DNA from: Emiliania huxleyi CCMP1516
Lineage: Eukaryota; Haptophyta; Isochrysidales; Noelaerhabdaceae
Reading direction: 5' to 3'
Assembly (NCBI RefSeq): GCF_000372725.1
Contig: NW_005198900.1
Location: forward strand, 320,910-384,909
Length of the DNA stretch: 64,000 nucleotides
In this document: positions 30,541 to 40,785 of the stretch, piece after piece
Layout of the letters: every line of letters starts with the position of its first letter
Position numbering within the stretch: position 1 is the stretch's first letter
The notes under the pieces: model-generated
Seen by the model: only the letters and a program-made list of their open reading frames with translations
What the model was told of the DNA's origin: nothing
Databases searched by the model: none
Translations under genes and position numbers: made by a program

Positions 30541-32300
30541 ATAGTATCAAGCATTCAGTGACGACCTGATCGTACGGCCAGTAGGAAGGTGTCCTTCCAT
30601 CCTACCCAATAAACACAGCTGTGAGATCGGTAAAAAGGAACAGGTCCCCTCCAAGTGCTCCAAGTGCCGCTCCAGTGCTTTGAGCTCGTTGAATTCGTTC
30701 TTTTGAGAGGGCTGTCGATTTATGTTTTTTCGGTTGTTGCATGTTGGCCAGAGAGAAGCTCTTGTTGGCAAATCAAGACACATGCAGGGTTCTTTGTCAG
30801 TCAGTGTACTCTTAGCTTGAGCACTTGAGCACTGGATAGGGTCAATTCCGCGTGGTACGGGACCCCTCGATCGTCTCGCCCTCCCTCACTGGAGTGTTCA
30901 TTGGGTGGGGTCATAACAAACAGGTACAAAAAAATTAGATATTCTTACCTTCTTGCCCCCCTCCGAGACTGGAGACAGAACCCACCCGTACACAGGAGAG
31001 ATGGGACTGCGTCCCGCCCCCGCTTGCCCTGACTGCACAGGATAGCGTGCCCCAATTGGCGACACATAGCGGGGGACACTGCGCAAGGAGGGGGTGCGTC
31101 GCCTTTCTTTGTCCTCTCGAGGGAATGTTCTCTCGACGCCCATGGCCTTTTTCTGAGGTTTCGTACTAATGACGTCCTTCTTGGCACTTCGGGCGTCGGT
31201 TGTGCGTATCTGTAATATTCCCCCGGTGATGTGTTACGGGTATCGGTCGCTGAGTGGACGCTATCTCTAACCATTTGATCTACGTTTGCCGACTTCGGCC
31301 GTCGGCCTCTCGATGGTCGAGTGGCTTCCGGATCGAATCGGCGACTATGACCCTTATAATTTTTTTCACACCTGAGCGGGCCCAATTTTGCTCAGATGCA
31401 CCTCCGAATTCGAAATCGCGTCCTCACGCTTAGCGCTTGGTGTGCGTCCGTTTTTCGTCACGGGTACAAGCTAAGTTTAACAAACAGGTACAGGATCGAG
31501 GTGCACGCTGCCGAAGCAGTGTCGTCCCCCCCTCTCCCCGACGGCGATGGCGGTGTGACCGATCGAGCTACAAGAGGAGCTTGATCAGCAGGATCCGGGA
31601 TAGTCTGGCGCACTACCTCACTGGGCCTGAGACCGCCGCGACAGCATCCCATCACCCCTCCGGGTTTGTGTGGGGTCGAACCACTCCTAGCTAGTTAGCT
31701 TGGGAGAAAGCAAGCAGAAAGGGGAGAGAGAGGGAGGGAGGAAGGTGTGTTCTCTAGGTAGCCCCCCTTTGGGGCCCTACCTGCCCGGCGGGAGAGTTCG
31801 GAAGCGAGCTTTGCACGGCGGTCGAGGAGCCGTCCGACCGTCCGTGGTTCACCCTCCCCTTCGCGATGTGAGGAGCGACACCCGCGATGCGTGGCATTCG
31901 GGCGTCAAACGATGTCGTGTGCGGTATGGCGGGGGGGGGTCCGCAAGCCGGGGTCGTCCTCCACAGAATGCGGCGGCCTCGAGTCCTCGAGAGTTCGCCG
32001 TATTTAAAACATCCATGTCGACGGAGAGCCGTAAACGCGTAAGCCGAGCAACCAAGCCGTAACCAATTCGGTATTCGCTATTTTCGGTCTCACCAAATCT
32101 AATGTTCGAACCACAACGAGGGGCGAGCGGGCGAGAGATGGGAGACACCCCGAACAAACACGGCGCACTCCGCATACACACACACAAGACACGTTCATTC
32201 ACACACATGCAACAGACACGAATAACATTCAAACTAGCAACACAAACAAAATAATAAAACTCGGTGTCGAACACCGCTCGGACCGCGCTCAACAGAGATA
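30541..32300. other. 1.7 kb without recognised gene; repeat fragments
   Basis: Includes repeat R6 (30818-30870), a partial R3-like TTGTTGGC box at 30760, and AACAAACAGGTACA twice (30915 and 31478). A 146-residue minus frame at 30945-31385 has basic, Arg-rich content that could be debris of an old retroelement, but no diagnostic motif is seen. Confidence 0.4.
30818..30870 (-). repeat. Dispersed repeat R6 (copy 1)
   Basis: Reverse complement of 44578-44635; both contain GGGGTCCCGTACCA and GACCCTATCC.GTGCTCAAGT. Confidence 0.7.
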
Positions 32301-32312
32301 ACAGAGAGATGT

Positions 32313-33788
32313 CTACGCGTGCGTGGGGGCGAGCTCTCGCATCAAAGCCCTCGCACGCTCGGGGTCGGAGAGCACCTCGTCCGGCGACATCACCGTAGCG
32401 AGGTGAGGCACAAGCGCGAGCACCCCCTGGCACAGCATTTTCGCCGTGATGCCGAGCTGCATCCTCTCCTCTCCGAGCTTCGCGAGAAGTTCCCTCTCCT
32501 TCTCGGTCTTTGCCGCCTCGTCTGCGGATGCCCTCGGCGCCTCGGTGCGCGTCGCGCCGCCGGAAGAGCGCAGCCCATCGGCAGTCTCCTTCGCTGGCGC
32601 CTCGCGCTCCTCCGACGCAGCCTCAGGCTCCTGCGATGGCCCAGCGAGGCTGCCGCCTGAGGGCTGCATGTCACCGCACCGACCGCGGCGGACGACGGCC
32701 GATGCGTGGGCGAGCGCCGTCGCAAGGTCGACGGGGATAAGCTGGTCATCGTCCAGGATCTCGAGGAGCCAGGAGGCAAGTGAGGACGTGCTGGCGCCGA
32801 GGAGCAGCGAGTCAAGCGAGTCGAGGCGGGCGGGTGAGCCCATGCCCGTGGCGGAGTCGGTGCCGCAGGATGAGGTTGTGGCGGAGGCTGTGTCGAGGGA
32901 GGCAGTGCCGCCGAGGAGCAGCGAGTCAAGCGAGTCGAGGCGGGCGGGTGCCGATACACATCGGTCTTGCCGCTGCCAGCCGGGGGCGCCGAATGGCAGC
33001 GAGGCGAGGTTGGGGGGCAGCGATGTCATCACGGTAGTCGGCGTGGAGAAGTCGTTGTGTGGCTCCTCGGGCGAGCAAGGGACCGCAAAGGCGCAAGGCA
33101 CGAGCGATACACATCGGTCTTGCCGCTGCCAGCCGGGGGCGCCGAATGGCAGCGAGGCGAGGTTGGGGGGCAGCGATGTCATCACGGTAGTCGGCGTGGA
33201 GAAGTCGTTGTGTGGCTCCTCGGGCGAGCAAGGGACCGCAAAGGCGCAAGGCACGAGCGATACACATCGGTCTTGCCGCTGCCAGCCGGGGGCGCCGAAT
33301 GGCAGCGGAGCGAGGTTGGGCAGCGATGTCATCACGGTGGTTGGCGTGGAGAAGTCGTTGTGTGGCTCCTCGGGCGAGCAAGGGGCCGCAAAGGCGCAAG
33401 GCACAAGCGTCCGCATGACGCGAAAGCTAATCTGGTCACTCGCGGCGCTGGGTAGCGGGACGAGGCCGTAGAGGACGCCGAGGCAGTCGTCTTTCAGAAT
33501 CACGAGCGTTGGGCCGTTGCAGTCCCGCGTCTGGTTGGCGACGCGGTACGGCGGCCAGCCCCACGCGTCAATGGCCTTGTTCCAAAATCCGCCGGCGTGG
33601 CAATTCGCGGGCATGCAAATCCCGGTCGGCACTCGCACTCGGCCCGCAGGCACAGTCACGCCTCGCAATCGGCAGCGGGTGCAGAACTTGTCTCTGAAGC
33701 TCCCTCCGCTCTTTCCCGTCGGCCTCTCGCAGGCGCTGCCCGATAATACGGCGCCCCAGCAGAGGCTCGCCTCAAGGTGAGCGGCCAT
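32313..33788 (-). CDS. Large hypothetical protein with Cys-rich N-terminal domain and three 51-residue repeats
   Basis: ATG 33788 gives 491 residues. Residues 1-110 form a Cys-rich domain (CWG, CERP, FCTRCRLRG, GICMPANCHAGGFW, RDCNGPTLVI) that could bind zinc. Then come three 51-residue tandem repeats (PCSPEEPHNDFSTPTTVMTS...GAPGWQRQDRCVS), two copies of PARLDSLDSLLLG, and an acidic coiled C-terminus (EKERELLAKLGEERMQLG). The repeats differ at few positions, so expansion is recent. No intron is needed. A regulatory or DNA-binding role is a guess from the Cys domain and acidic region only. The C-terminus is related to the decayed gene at 23569-24040. Confidence 0.75.
   Translation of the reverse strand: MAAHLEASLCWGAVLSGSACERPTGKSGGSFRDKFCTRCRLRGVTVPAGRVRVPTGICMPANCHAGGFWNKAIDAWGWPPYRVANQTRDCNGPTLVILKDDCLGVLYGLVPLPSAASDQISFRVMRTLVPCAFAAPCSPEEPHNDFSTPTTVMTSLPNLAPLPFGAPGWQRQDRCVSLVPCAFAVPCSPEEPHNDFSTPTTVMTSLPPNLASLPFGAPGWQRQDRCVSLVPCAFAVPCSPEEPHNDFSTPTTVMTSLPPNLASLPFGAPGWQRQDRCVSAPARLDSLDSLLLGGTASLDTASATTSSCGTDSATGMGSPARLDSLDSLLLGASTSSLASWLLEILDDDQLIPVDLATALAHASAVVRRGRCGDMQPSGGSLAGPSQEPEAASEEREAPAKETADGLRSSGGATRTEAPRASADEAAKTEKERELLAKLGEERMQLGITAKMLCQGVLALVPHLATVMSPDEVLSDPERARALMRELAPTHA
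32953..33410 (-). repeat. Three 153-bp coding tandem repeats
   Basis: Nearly identical units. On the plus strand each contains GACACATCGGTCTTGCCGCTG-like starts with a period of about 153 bp; the third lacks three bases without breaking the frame. Confidence 0.9.
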
Positions 33789-33844
33789 GGTAGTAGCTGC
33801 CCCCCCGGGGGCCGACAACCACAGCTGTGCCTGTCCGAGGGGTG

Positions 33845-34590
33845 TTCATTTAGCTAGCCCCCCCCCACAGACGGCCCGGCCGACGGCGTTGCGGCTGCCG
33901 GCACCGCCACCATGCCCGCCCCCCCCACCACCGCCTCCGCCCCCGCTGCTGGAGCGGCCGCTGGGTCGAGGAGCCGCCGCTGGGGCTCCACACCAGGCGG
34001 TGCGGCCGCCAGTGCCGCCACCGTTTCCGCCACCCACACACTACCACCTCCACCCCCGCCGCTGGAACGGCTGCAGGGTCGAGGGGCCGCCCCAGCGGCT
34101 CCACACCAGGCGTTACGGCCGCGAGGGCCGCCACCGTACCCGCCACCCCTGCCGCCGCCTCCACCCCCGCCGCCGGCGGGGCCGCCACCGTATGGACCCG
34201 CCCGGAATAACCTGGGGGATCCGGAACCGCCCCGCCGGAGGCTGGAGTACCCGGGAGGAGGAGCTGGGGGAGGGGAGTTGCCGCAATACGATAACGGGCC
34301 CGCCGGCGAGCCGGAAGGCCGACGCTGGAGGGCCCCAGGGGGGGCTTGGGGTCAGTTGTCGGAGGAGGCGAGAGATGAGCTGACGCGGCCTCTGCGAGTG
34401 GAGACAAGGTCGGGCAGAGGGGACGAGACGGCGGCGGGGCCACAGCCAAAAAAGGCTAGGAGGGGAGGTCGGGCCCCGCGCCCGTCGGACAACCATCGGA
34501 GAGCGAACAGGAGGGTGAGCCCGGGGGAGAGGGGAGCCCCCCCCGGAGTGGAAGACGAGGACCCCGCGAGAAGGGGGCCCTGAGCGGTGA
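33845..34590 (+). repeat. Dispersed repeat with Pro-rich reading frame (copy 2)
   Basis: Related to 5600-6335. A frame from about 33912 to 34583 encodes polyproline, GPARNNLGDPEPPRRRLEYP, and a basic tail. The two copies have diverged but keep the same amino-acid pattern, so the sequence was translated in its source. Class unknown. Confidence 0.6.
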
Positions 34591-35661
34591 TGTCGTGTGG
34601 GAATGTGTGTCATGTTCGTGTCTGGTGTCCATTATAGCTCCGAGTAGAGGGGGCGGTCTGCTGCTAGGGGAAACCTGGAGCGCGGAGCTAACCCTCGGAG
34701 ACCCGTGTTTACTTTACGGCCCTTTCCCTGCGAACGCGCACCCCCCCTAGGGGTCAGGGGGCTCTCTAGCCCGTAGCCCGATGCCGATCATCCGGCCCGC
34801 TGGGTGCGCTTCTTAGCTCCCCGGCCCTGGATGTGAGGTTGATGACTGCACTCCAAGTGCTCCAAGTGGTATCTAGAAGCTCGAGTACCTGGTAGCTGCG
34901 ACAACTGGGGTGTTCTCTCGAAGTTCTCGAGGTGGATATCCTTTGGCCGCGTTGGGTAGCGAGGATTGGTGTGACGCGATCCACGCAGGCGTGTTTTCTG
35001 GCGGCCGACCGTCAGTGCACGGAGTTGCCCCTTCTCCGACTGCCCCGGCTAGTTCACGAGTCGCGGGAGTGACCCCATGCGTCAAACCCGAGACCTAGCG
35101 CGGGTGGGTTGGAGGGGGCTCGCTGCAAGGAGGGGCTGTGTAAGAAGCCGATCCCCGTAGTCCGCCCTACTCCTCCCCATCGGGCCGCATAAGCGGCCAC
35201 GCCTCGCAGATTCGTTCTCGCGCCTGGGTCAGGCGCGCGGGGCATCCCCCGGGTCGCTCGACCAGCGATCCGAAGAGTGGCCGCTATGCGAAGGAAAGAG
35301 CGGGGCCCTCGGGGTACGCCTCGTCCGGCCCCCTCTGAGGGGGGAAGGGAATTGCGGGGTCCCCACGGGCGCCTCTCTTCGCACTTCGGCCCTCCCACCA
35401 CGGGTGTGGTCTTGGTCTTGGTATCGACAGCGCATCGCGCCAAGGTGACGGACGATGGATCTTCAGATCCCGGTTTCCTGCGAGACAGCAACCAAAACGG
35501 CGTTCTCATGTCGGTGGAATCCCACCGACCGGCCAGGAGCGGAAAGCCCAAAGAGAACACAAACGGCACCATAAGCAAAGGCTCTCTCTGGACGGGGGTA
35601 CAACTGCACCACACAAGACGCCGAGCACAAAAGAATAACAAGACAGTGACTCAGGCAGTCT
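34591..35661. other. Repeat-rich spacer
   Basis: Holds the 40-bp repeat R1 (34826-34866) and, at 34655-34705, a block (AGGGGAAACC...GGAGCTAA) shared with 61490-61545. The stretch 35100-35560 has long minus-strand frames of no known family. Confidence 0.5.
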
Positions 35662-36548
35662 CTGAGGGAGGGTGTAGAGGATGTAGAGTGTAGAGCGCTG
35701 TAGAGCTGTAGAGATGTAGAGCGCTCTGGAACGCTGTAGAGCTGTAGAGCTCTACATCCGGCGGGGGACGATGTGAGTCGCCTGTAGAGCGATGTAGAGC
35801 GCGATTTTGCTGTAGAGTTTGTTGTAGAGGCTCTACAGCCAAACCGCCGGGAAGGCAGTGACTCAAAGAGGTCGAGCCGCGCTAATGGGTTGTCTCCGAG
35901 CTTACTGGAGCTCTGATGGACGGCCCTGACTATCCCTGACACACAGAGAGTCACTCTGACGACACACAACACACCCTATATAACTGCGTCATGACCAGCC
36001 TGCCATGCGTCGCCGGTGCCGCATTCGTCGCAGTGCTTCTTTAGCAGGCGGTGGACTGTCGGCTGCGAGGACGGTCGCATTTGCGTGAGGCGAGGCGAGC
36101 ATTTAGACGCGTTGCATGCGCCATGACTCGCGCCAGCGCGTGCGGGAGCTCCTGGCTGAGCGTTGAGTCCAGGCGAGTTGCGCTGGCCACGATCGCTACG
36201 CCGAGCCGAGCTGACGCGCCGAGGCGCCGGCCAGTCGCAGCCGTGAGGCATGCCATAGCAGCAGAGGCACCTCCTACCCATTGGGCAGACAGAAGGCCAG
36301 GGCAGCACTGGCAAGTGCAACGCGCCTCATGTCGGAGAGCGACCGTGCCTCGTTCGACGCTTATGATGTAGAGTTTGTTGTAGAGATTTCACGTTGTAGA
36401 GCGCCTCTACATCGCTCTACAACGGAGGCGCCTCGTCACGCGGCGGATGTAGAGCTCTACAGCTCTACAGCGCTCCAGAGCGCTCTACCATCTCTACATA
36501 CAGCTCTACAGCGCTCTACACTCTACATCCTCTACACCCTCCCTCAAG
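35662..36548. mobile_element. 887-bp foldback/hAT-like element with CTCTACA-rich inverted ends
   Basis: Flanked by the 8-bp direct repeat GGCAGTCT (35654-35661 and 36549-36556). The ends are long inverted repeats of about 100-200 bp: left CTGAGGGAGGGTGTAGAGG, right the inverse CTTGAGGGAGGGTGTAGAGG. They are filled with TGTAGAGC/GCTCTACA subrepeats. The 8-bp duplication fits hAT insertion. The centre has no convincing transposase, so the element is non-autonomous. Confidence 0.85.
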
Positions 36549-36951
36549 GGCAGTCTCGCTCGGGCGGATGAGTCAGAACATACTAAGAGCACCTAAAGGA
36601 GCAAGGCATACAGCTGTGAAGTGGTCTCTCTCCACTGACATGGGGGTACCTGCGAGAGGAGCTGCTGTGGTCGCGGGAGAGCCGCTGCGCAGCTGTGTAT
36701 GTGAATGTGTGTGTGTGCGCGCCCCTCGTCGCACGTCGCGGGCGGAGTGTGCACGAAGCACGCACTACTTCTCATCTGACTGACTGTCGTCGCGGTCTGT
36801 CCGTTCTCGACTTGGTCCGTCCGTGCGTGAGCCCGGGGTTGTGCCTTTGTGAGCACCCTCACTCACAGCAGAAGAATTTTACAACAAATCCCCTGGCGAG
36901 TAGAGGCCCCGCCCACCCGGGGTACCCCTCCGACCGCGGGCTCTCTCCGAC

Positions 36952-37315
<364 letters not shown>

Positions 37316-38781
37316 ATGAAATTCAATCTTGACGCCTATCTACGACGGATCGGGCTACCGTGTCCGTCTCAGGAGCGGATCTATCAGGACGGCCATCGAC
37401 TACTGTGTGACATCACAGCTGCGCATTCTCGGTGAGGCCCAGCCCATCGGGCTGAATGTGTCGCCATGCAGTAGCACGCGCCCCCGCCCCCCCCGCCCCG
37501 ACTTTGCCTCCAATGCGGGCAGGCTGATGCGGGACAGCGTGGTGCACCGCCGCCCACTTCACGGCAGACACGCCCTGCTTGTCGTGCAGGGCTATCCCAT
37601 TTGAGAACCTCGACATTGTGCTTCGGCGCGGCTTCATCTCCCTCGAATGCGAGGACCTCGAGAGGAAGCTGGTAGCGGGCGGCCGCGGCGGATACTGTTT
37701 TGAGAACAACCTTCTGCTCTGCCTCGCGCTCCGCTCTCTCGGCTTTGGCGCGACGCCAATGCTTGCACGGGTGCAATCCGCAGCGGCGGGGGACGCGCTG
37801 CTTGCCCGGCCCTCATCTCACGTTTGACACCGGCGCAGGTCCGTTGGAACACGCCCCCGGACGAGCCGCAGCCGTTTGGCCACCTCGTGCTGGTGGTTTC
37901 ACTCCCTCGGATGCCCACGGCGGCCGCCGCCACGCTTGCCGCCGACCCGAGCTCCGCAGGATGGCTCACGATGCAGGCTGGCCGGTGCGACACATTCCTT
38001 GTCGACGTCGGCTTCGCAGGTTCGACGACCTCGCACTAAGTGAAACCGGAGTGGGGATAGCGCCTGGGTTGGGTCAGGGGGACTCGTTCTTGCGCTCAGC
38101 CAACCTTCGCCTCCCCGACACCGCCGCTGCAGGCACAAACTCGATTGCTCCGGTGGCTGCCGCGAGTGCAGAGGTGCAGCGGCTGCCAGAGGGTAACTTC
38201 AGGCTACTGCCAGAGCCCGCCGGCACCGGCAGCGCTGACTCCGGCGCACAGCCGTCCTGCCAGCTGCAGCTGCCGCCGCTGAGAGCCGCGCAGTTTGCAC
38301 TGCAGCGGCAGGTGCGAGGATGCTGGCGCGACCTGTATGTGGTGCGGAACGAGCCGGCTTGCGACGCCGACATTGCCCAGGCCAACTGGTACAACTGCAC
38401 CCACCCTGACGCGCGTTTTGTCTCCTCCTTCTTCGTCTCGCGCGTGGGCGGCGACGAGCGGCACCACATCGTCAATGGCGCCCACTGCTGCGGCCGCCAG
38501 AGAGACAGGCGGCCGCACCTGCGTCGGCTAACGAGGATCTTGCTCTTTACTAGGTTCATACATCTACCGACACAAAGACGGCATCGTGCTGCCCTCAATC
38601 CACCCCGAGATCCCGAGACGGGGCCGAGCGCTGGGCCTCAAAAATAGGCACGCTCGAGGAGGAGGAGCTAACCACGCGGCTACGCCTGCTGCGACTGCTC
38701 ACTACGGTCTTTGGCATCCGGCTGCCAGAGGAGACGATCGGCATCGACCGATTTCTGGAGCCGGCGACCGACGCAGACTGA
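37316..38781 (+). CDS. Arylamine N-acetyltransferase, five exons
   Basis: Transfers acetyl from acetyl-CoA to arylamines and related xenobiotics in the cytosol. Exon 1 (37316-37431) has DAYLRRIGLP. Exon 2 (37590-37770) has IPFENLDI and RGGYCFENN with the catalytic Cys. Exon 3 (37839-38019) has FGHLVLVV (His) and FLVDVGFAG (Asp). Exon 4 is 38100-38477 (WRDLYV, NCTHPDARFVSSFF), and exon 5 (38554-38781) ends with FGIRLPEETIGIDRFLEP. All phases agree; the last intron is GC-AG with a CTAAC branch-like site. In exon 5 one G of the GGGG at about 38630 must be dropped to reach the conserved end. Confidence 0.88.
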
Positions 38782-39061
38782 GACACGTGTTCCCAGGCCA
38801 GGTTGACGTGTTCCCAGGTTGACATGTGCAGGTTGACGATACGCAACACACATGAGGGGCCGTTTCGCGTTTCCCGCCTTTCCCCGATTTGCCATTTTCC
38901 GTTCCCCCCCGAGGCCGAGCCCCGTTAGCGTTACGACCAGTTTTGCATGCAAAGGTCTTGGACCAACCGCCCCAGTCCGATCTCAAGAATTCCTCACCTC
39001 GCGCCTCACTAATCGTGGGCTGTACGATACACGCGCGCTCGTGCCGCTGCGCGCTGGCGGC
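38782..39061. other. Intergenic
   Basis: 3' flank of the acetyltransferase gene; nothing recognised. Confidence 0.4.
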
Positions 39062-39437
39062 TAGAGCTGTTTAACATTAACTTTGGGCCTAACAGTTGCG
39101 CTAGTGTTGGCTGAAATCCTTAACGTTGTTCAAGTGTTCACCCCAGCCCATGCTGTTACTGTTTGTTACTGTTGTTACTGCTGTTCAGCGGCCAGCAAGC
39201 AGAAAACGGCAAAAAACCCGGGTAAAACCCGAAAATACCTGGGTTTTCCCGGGTATTTCGGGTATTACCCGCACTGGACGCTGGAGGTCGTCGTGGGTCA
39301 CTGCCAGGCCTTCCTTATTGTTGTTCAGCCGGCCTAACGTTAGCTACTGTTGTTGGGGAGCCCCACTGTTGTTCTGTTGTTACTGTTAACACTAGCAACA
39401 CTGTTCAGCTCCCAACGACCAACGTTAAACAGCTCTA
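39062..39437 (+). mobile_element. 376-bp hAT-like MITE, copy 1, with 8-bp target duplication
   Basis: Begins TAGAGCTGTTTAACATTAA and ends with the inverse, GTTAAACAGCTCTA. Flanked by CTGGCGGC on both sides (39054-39061, 39438-39445). The YAGAG terminus and 8-bp duplication are hAT hallmarks. The interior has several ACCCGGGTA/TACCCG hairpin-like blocks and TTACTGTTGTTACTG repeats. No transposase. Confidence 0.9.
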
Positions 39438-39445
39438 CTGGCGGC

Positions 39446-40026
39446 CGCGCCCGGCCGTCACGACTTTCGTTTCTTTGGCAAGTCTTTGCGCGGCGGGTGG
39501 GTCTACAAGGTGTGTGGACCGTGAGTTGACCAGGGGTTGTGCGCCGGGCCCTCCTGCTCGGCTCCAGCGAGTAGACAAGTGTTGTCATCAACAGAGGAGA
39601 AGGATATGACCTCAGGGCTGATGTGACCAAGCGCTGGTGGGGTAGCGTGGGTTTACCTCACACCCATGGTCTCACAGTGTGCCGGCAGTCGCCGCGCAGT
39701 GTCGCTCACACAAGCCGCAGCACAAGTGACTGAGGGCCAGCGAGGGCGAGCCCATCGCGGTGACAGCTGTGGCAGCCGCAGTGCCGCACAGTAGGCTGTG
39801 CCAACTGTGCAGAGCGTGAGAGCGTGCGTGAGCAGCAGAGGAGCTGCTCTCCAGGCTTCAGGCGCAAAGTCCAAAGAGCTGCATGCCACCGAAGGCGCTG
39901 TCGCCTGTCGAGGTTCGCCGAGCGCGGCGAAATCCGGGGACACCGTCACCGACGAGCGCGTTGGACTTTTCACTCCGGACAAAGACCGCTGCGGCACAGC
40001 GGACGGGGTGCGGGGTGTGTGCTGTC
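39446..40026. other. Spacer between two hAT-like copies
   Basis: 580 bp, no gene supported. Confidence 0.5.
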
Positions 40027-40396
40027 TAGAGCTGTTTAACATTAATTTTGGGCCTAACAGTTGCGCTAGTGTTGGCTGAAATCCTTAACGTTGTTCAAGT
40101 GTTCACCCCAGCCCATGCTGTTACTGTTTGTTACTGTTGTTACTGTTGTTCAGCGGCCAGCAAGCAGAAAATGGCAAAACCCCCGGGTAAAACCCGAAAA
40201 TACCTGGGTTTTTCCGGGTATTTTCGGGTATTACCCGCACTGGACGCTGGAGATCGTCGTGGGTCACTGCCAGGCCTTCCTTATTGTTGTTCAGCCGGCC
40301 TAACGTTAGCTACTGTTGTTGGGGAGCCCCACTGTTGTTCTGTTGTTACTGTTAACACTAGCAACACTGTTTAGCTCCCAACGTTAAACAGCTCTA
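40027..40396 (+). mobile_element. 370-bp hAT-like MITE, copy 2
   Basis: Over 95 percent similar by eye to 39062-39437 and in the same orientation, with the same TAGAGCTGTTTAAC ends. Flanks (GTGCTGTC left, GCTGTGTC right) are not a perfect duplication. Confidence 0.88.
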
Positions 40397-40785
40397 GCTG
40401 TGTCCCGCCGGGGCCGCCGTCATATAGCGGCGAGGCGCGGGACCGTCTATGGCGAGGTGGGTCGCGTCCCCGGATTTCCGTCAACTCACGGTCCACACCT
40501 CCACACACCACACCCTTTACACACTCGCTCTATTTTATTGAAACTGGTGTCGTTCTGACTTCTTTGTTGCGTGCCGGTCGACTCTCGGCGGCGCGCGATG
40601 TCCTCTGACGACTGACCTTTGCCGTACTGGTGCTGCGTGCGGCTAGATGAGGCTGCACCCCGGAGTCTCAACGTGTGTGTGCCGGACCGACGAATGTGCA
40701 CCGGGAACGTGCGCTGTGTGCATGCGCGAGGCGGCACGCTGTCCGCGCGAAGGGCACCCACCGACGGCCAGCTGGCGCAGTGAGC
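40397..40785. other. Intergenic, 3' side of proteasome gene
   Basis: No gene supported. Confidence 0.4.

Noticed and set aside
30900-31700. LTR retrotransposon remnant
   Set aside because: Basic Arg-rich frame and a short repeated AACAAACAGGTACA, but no paired LTRs, primer-binding site or enzyme motif could be seen.
35100-35560. Ribosomal RNA or long conserved gene
   Set aside because: Looked stable and GC-rich with long minus-strand frames, but no rRNA core motif or protein family was recognisable.
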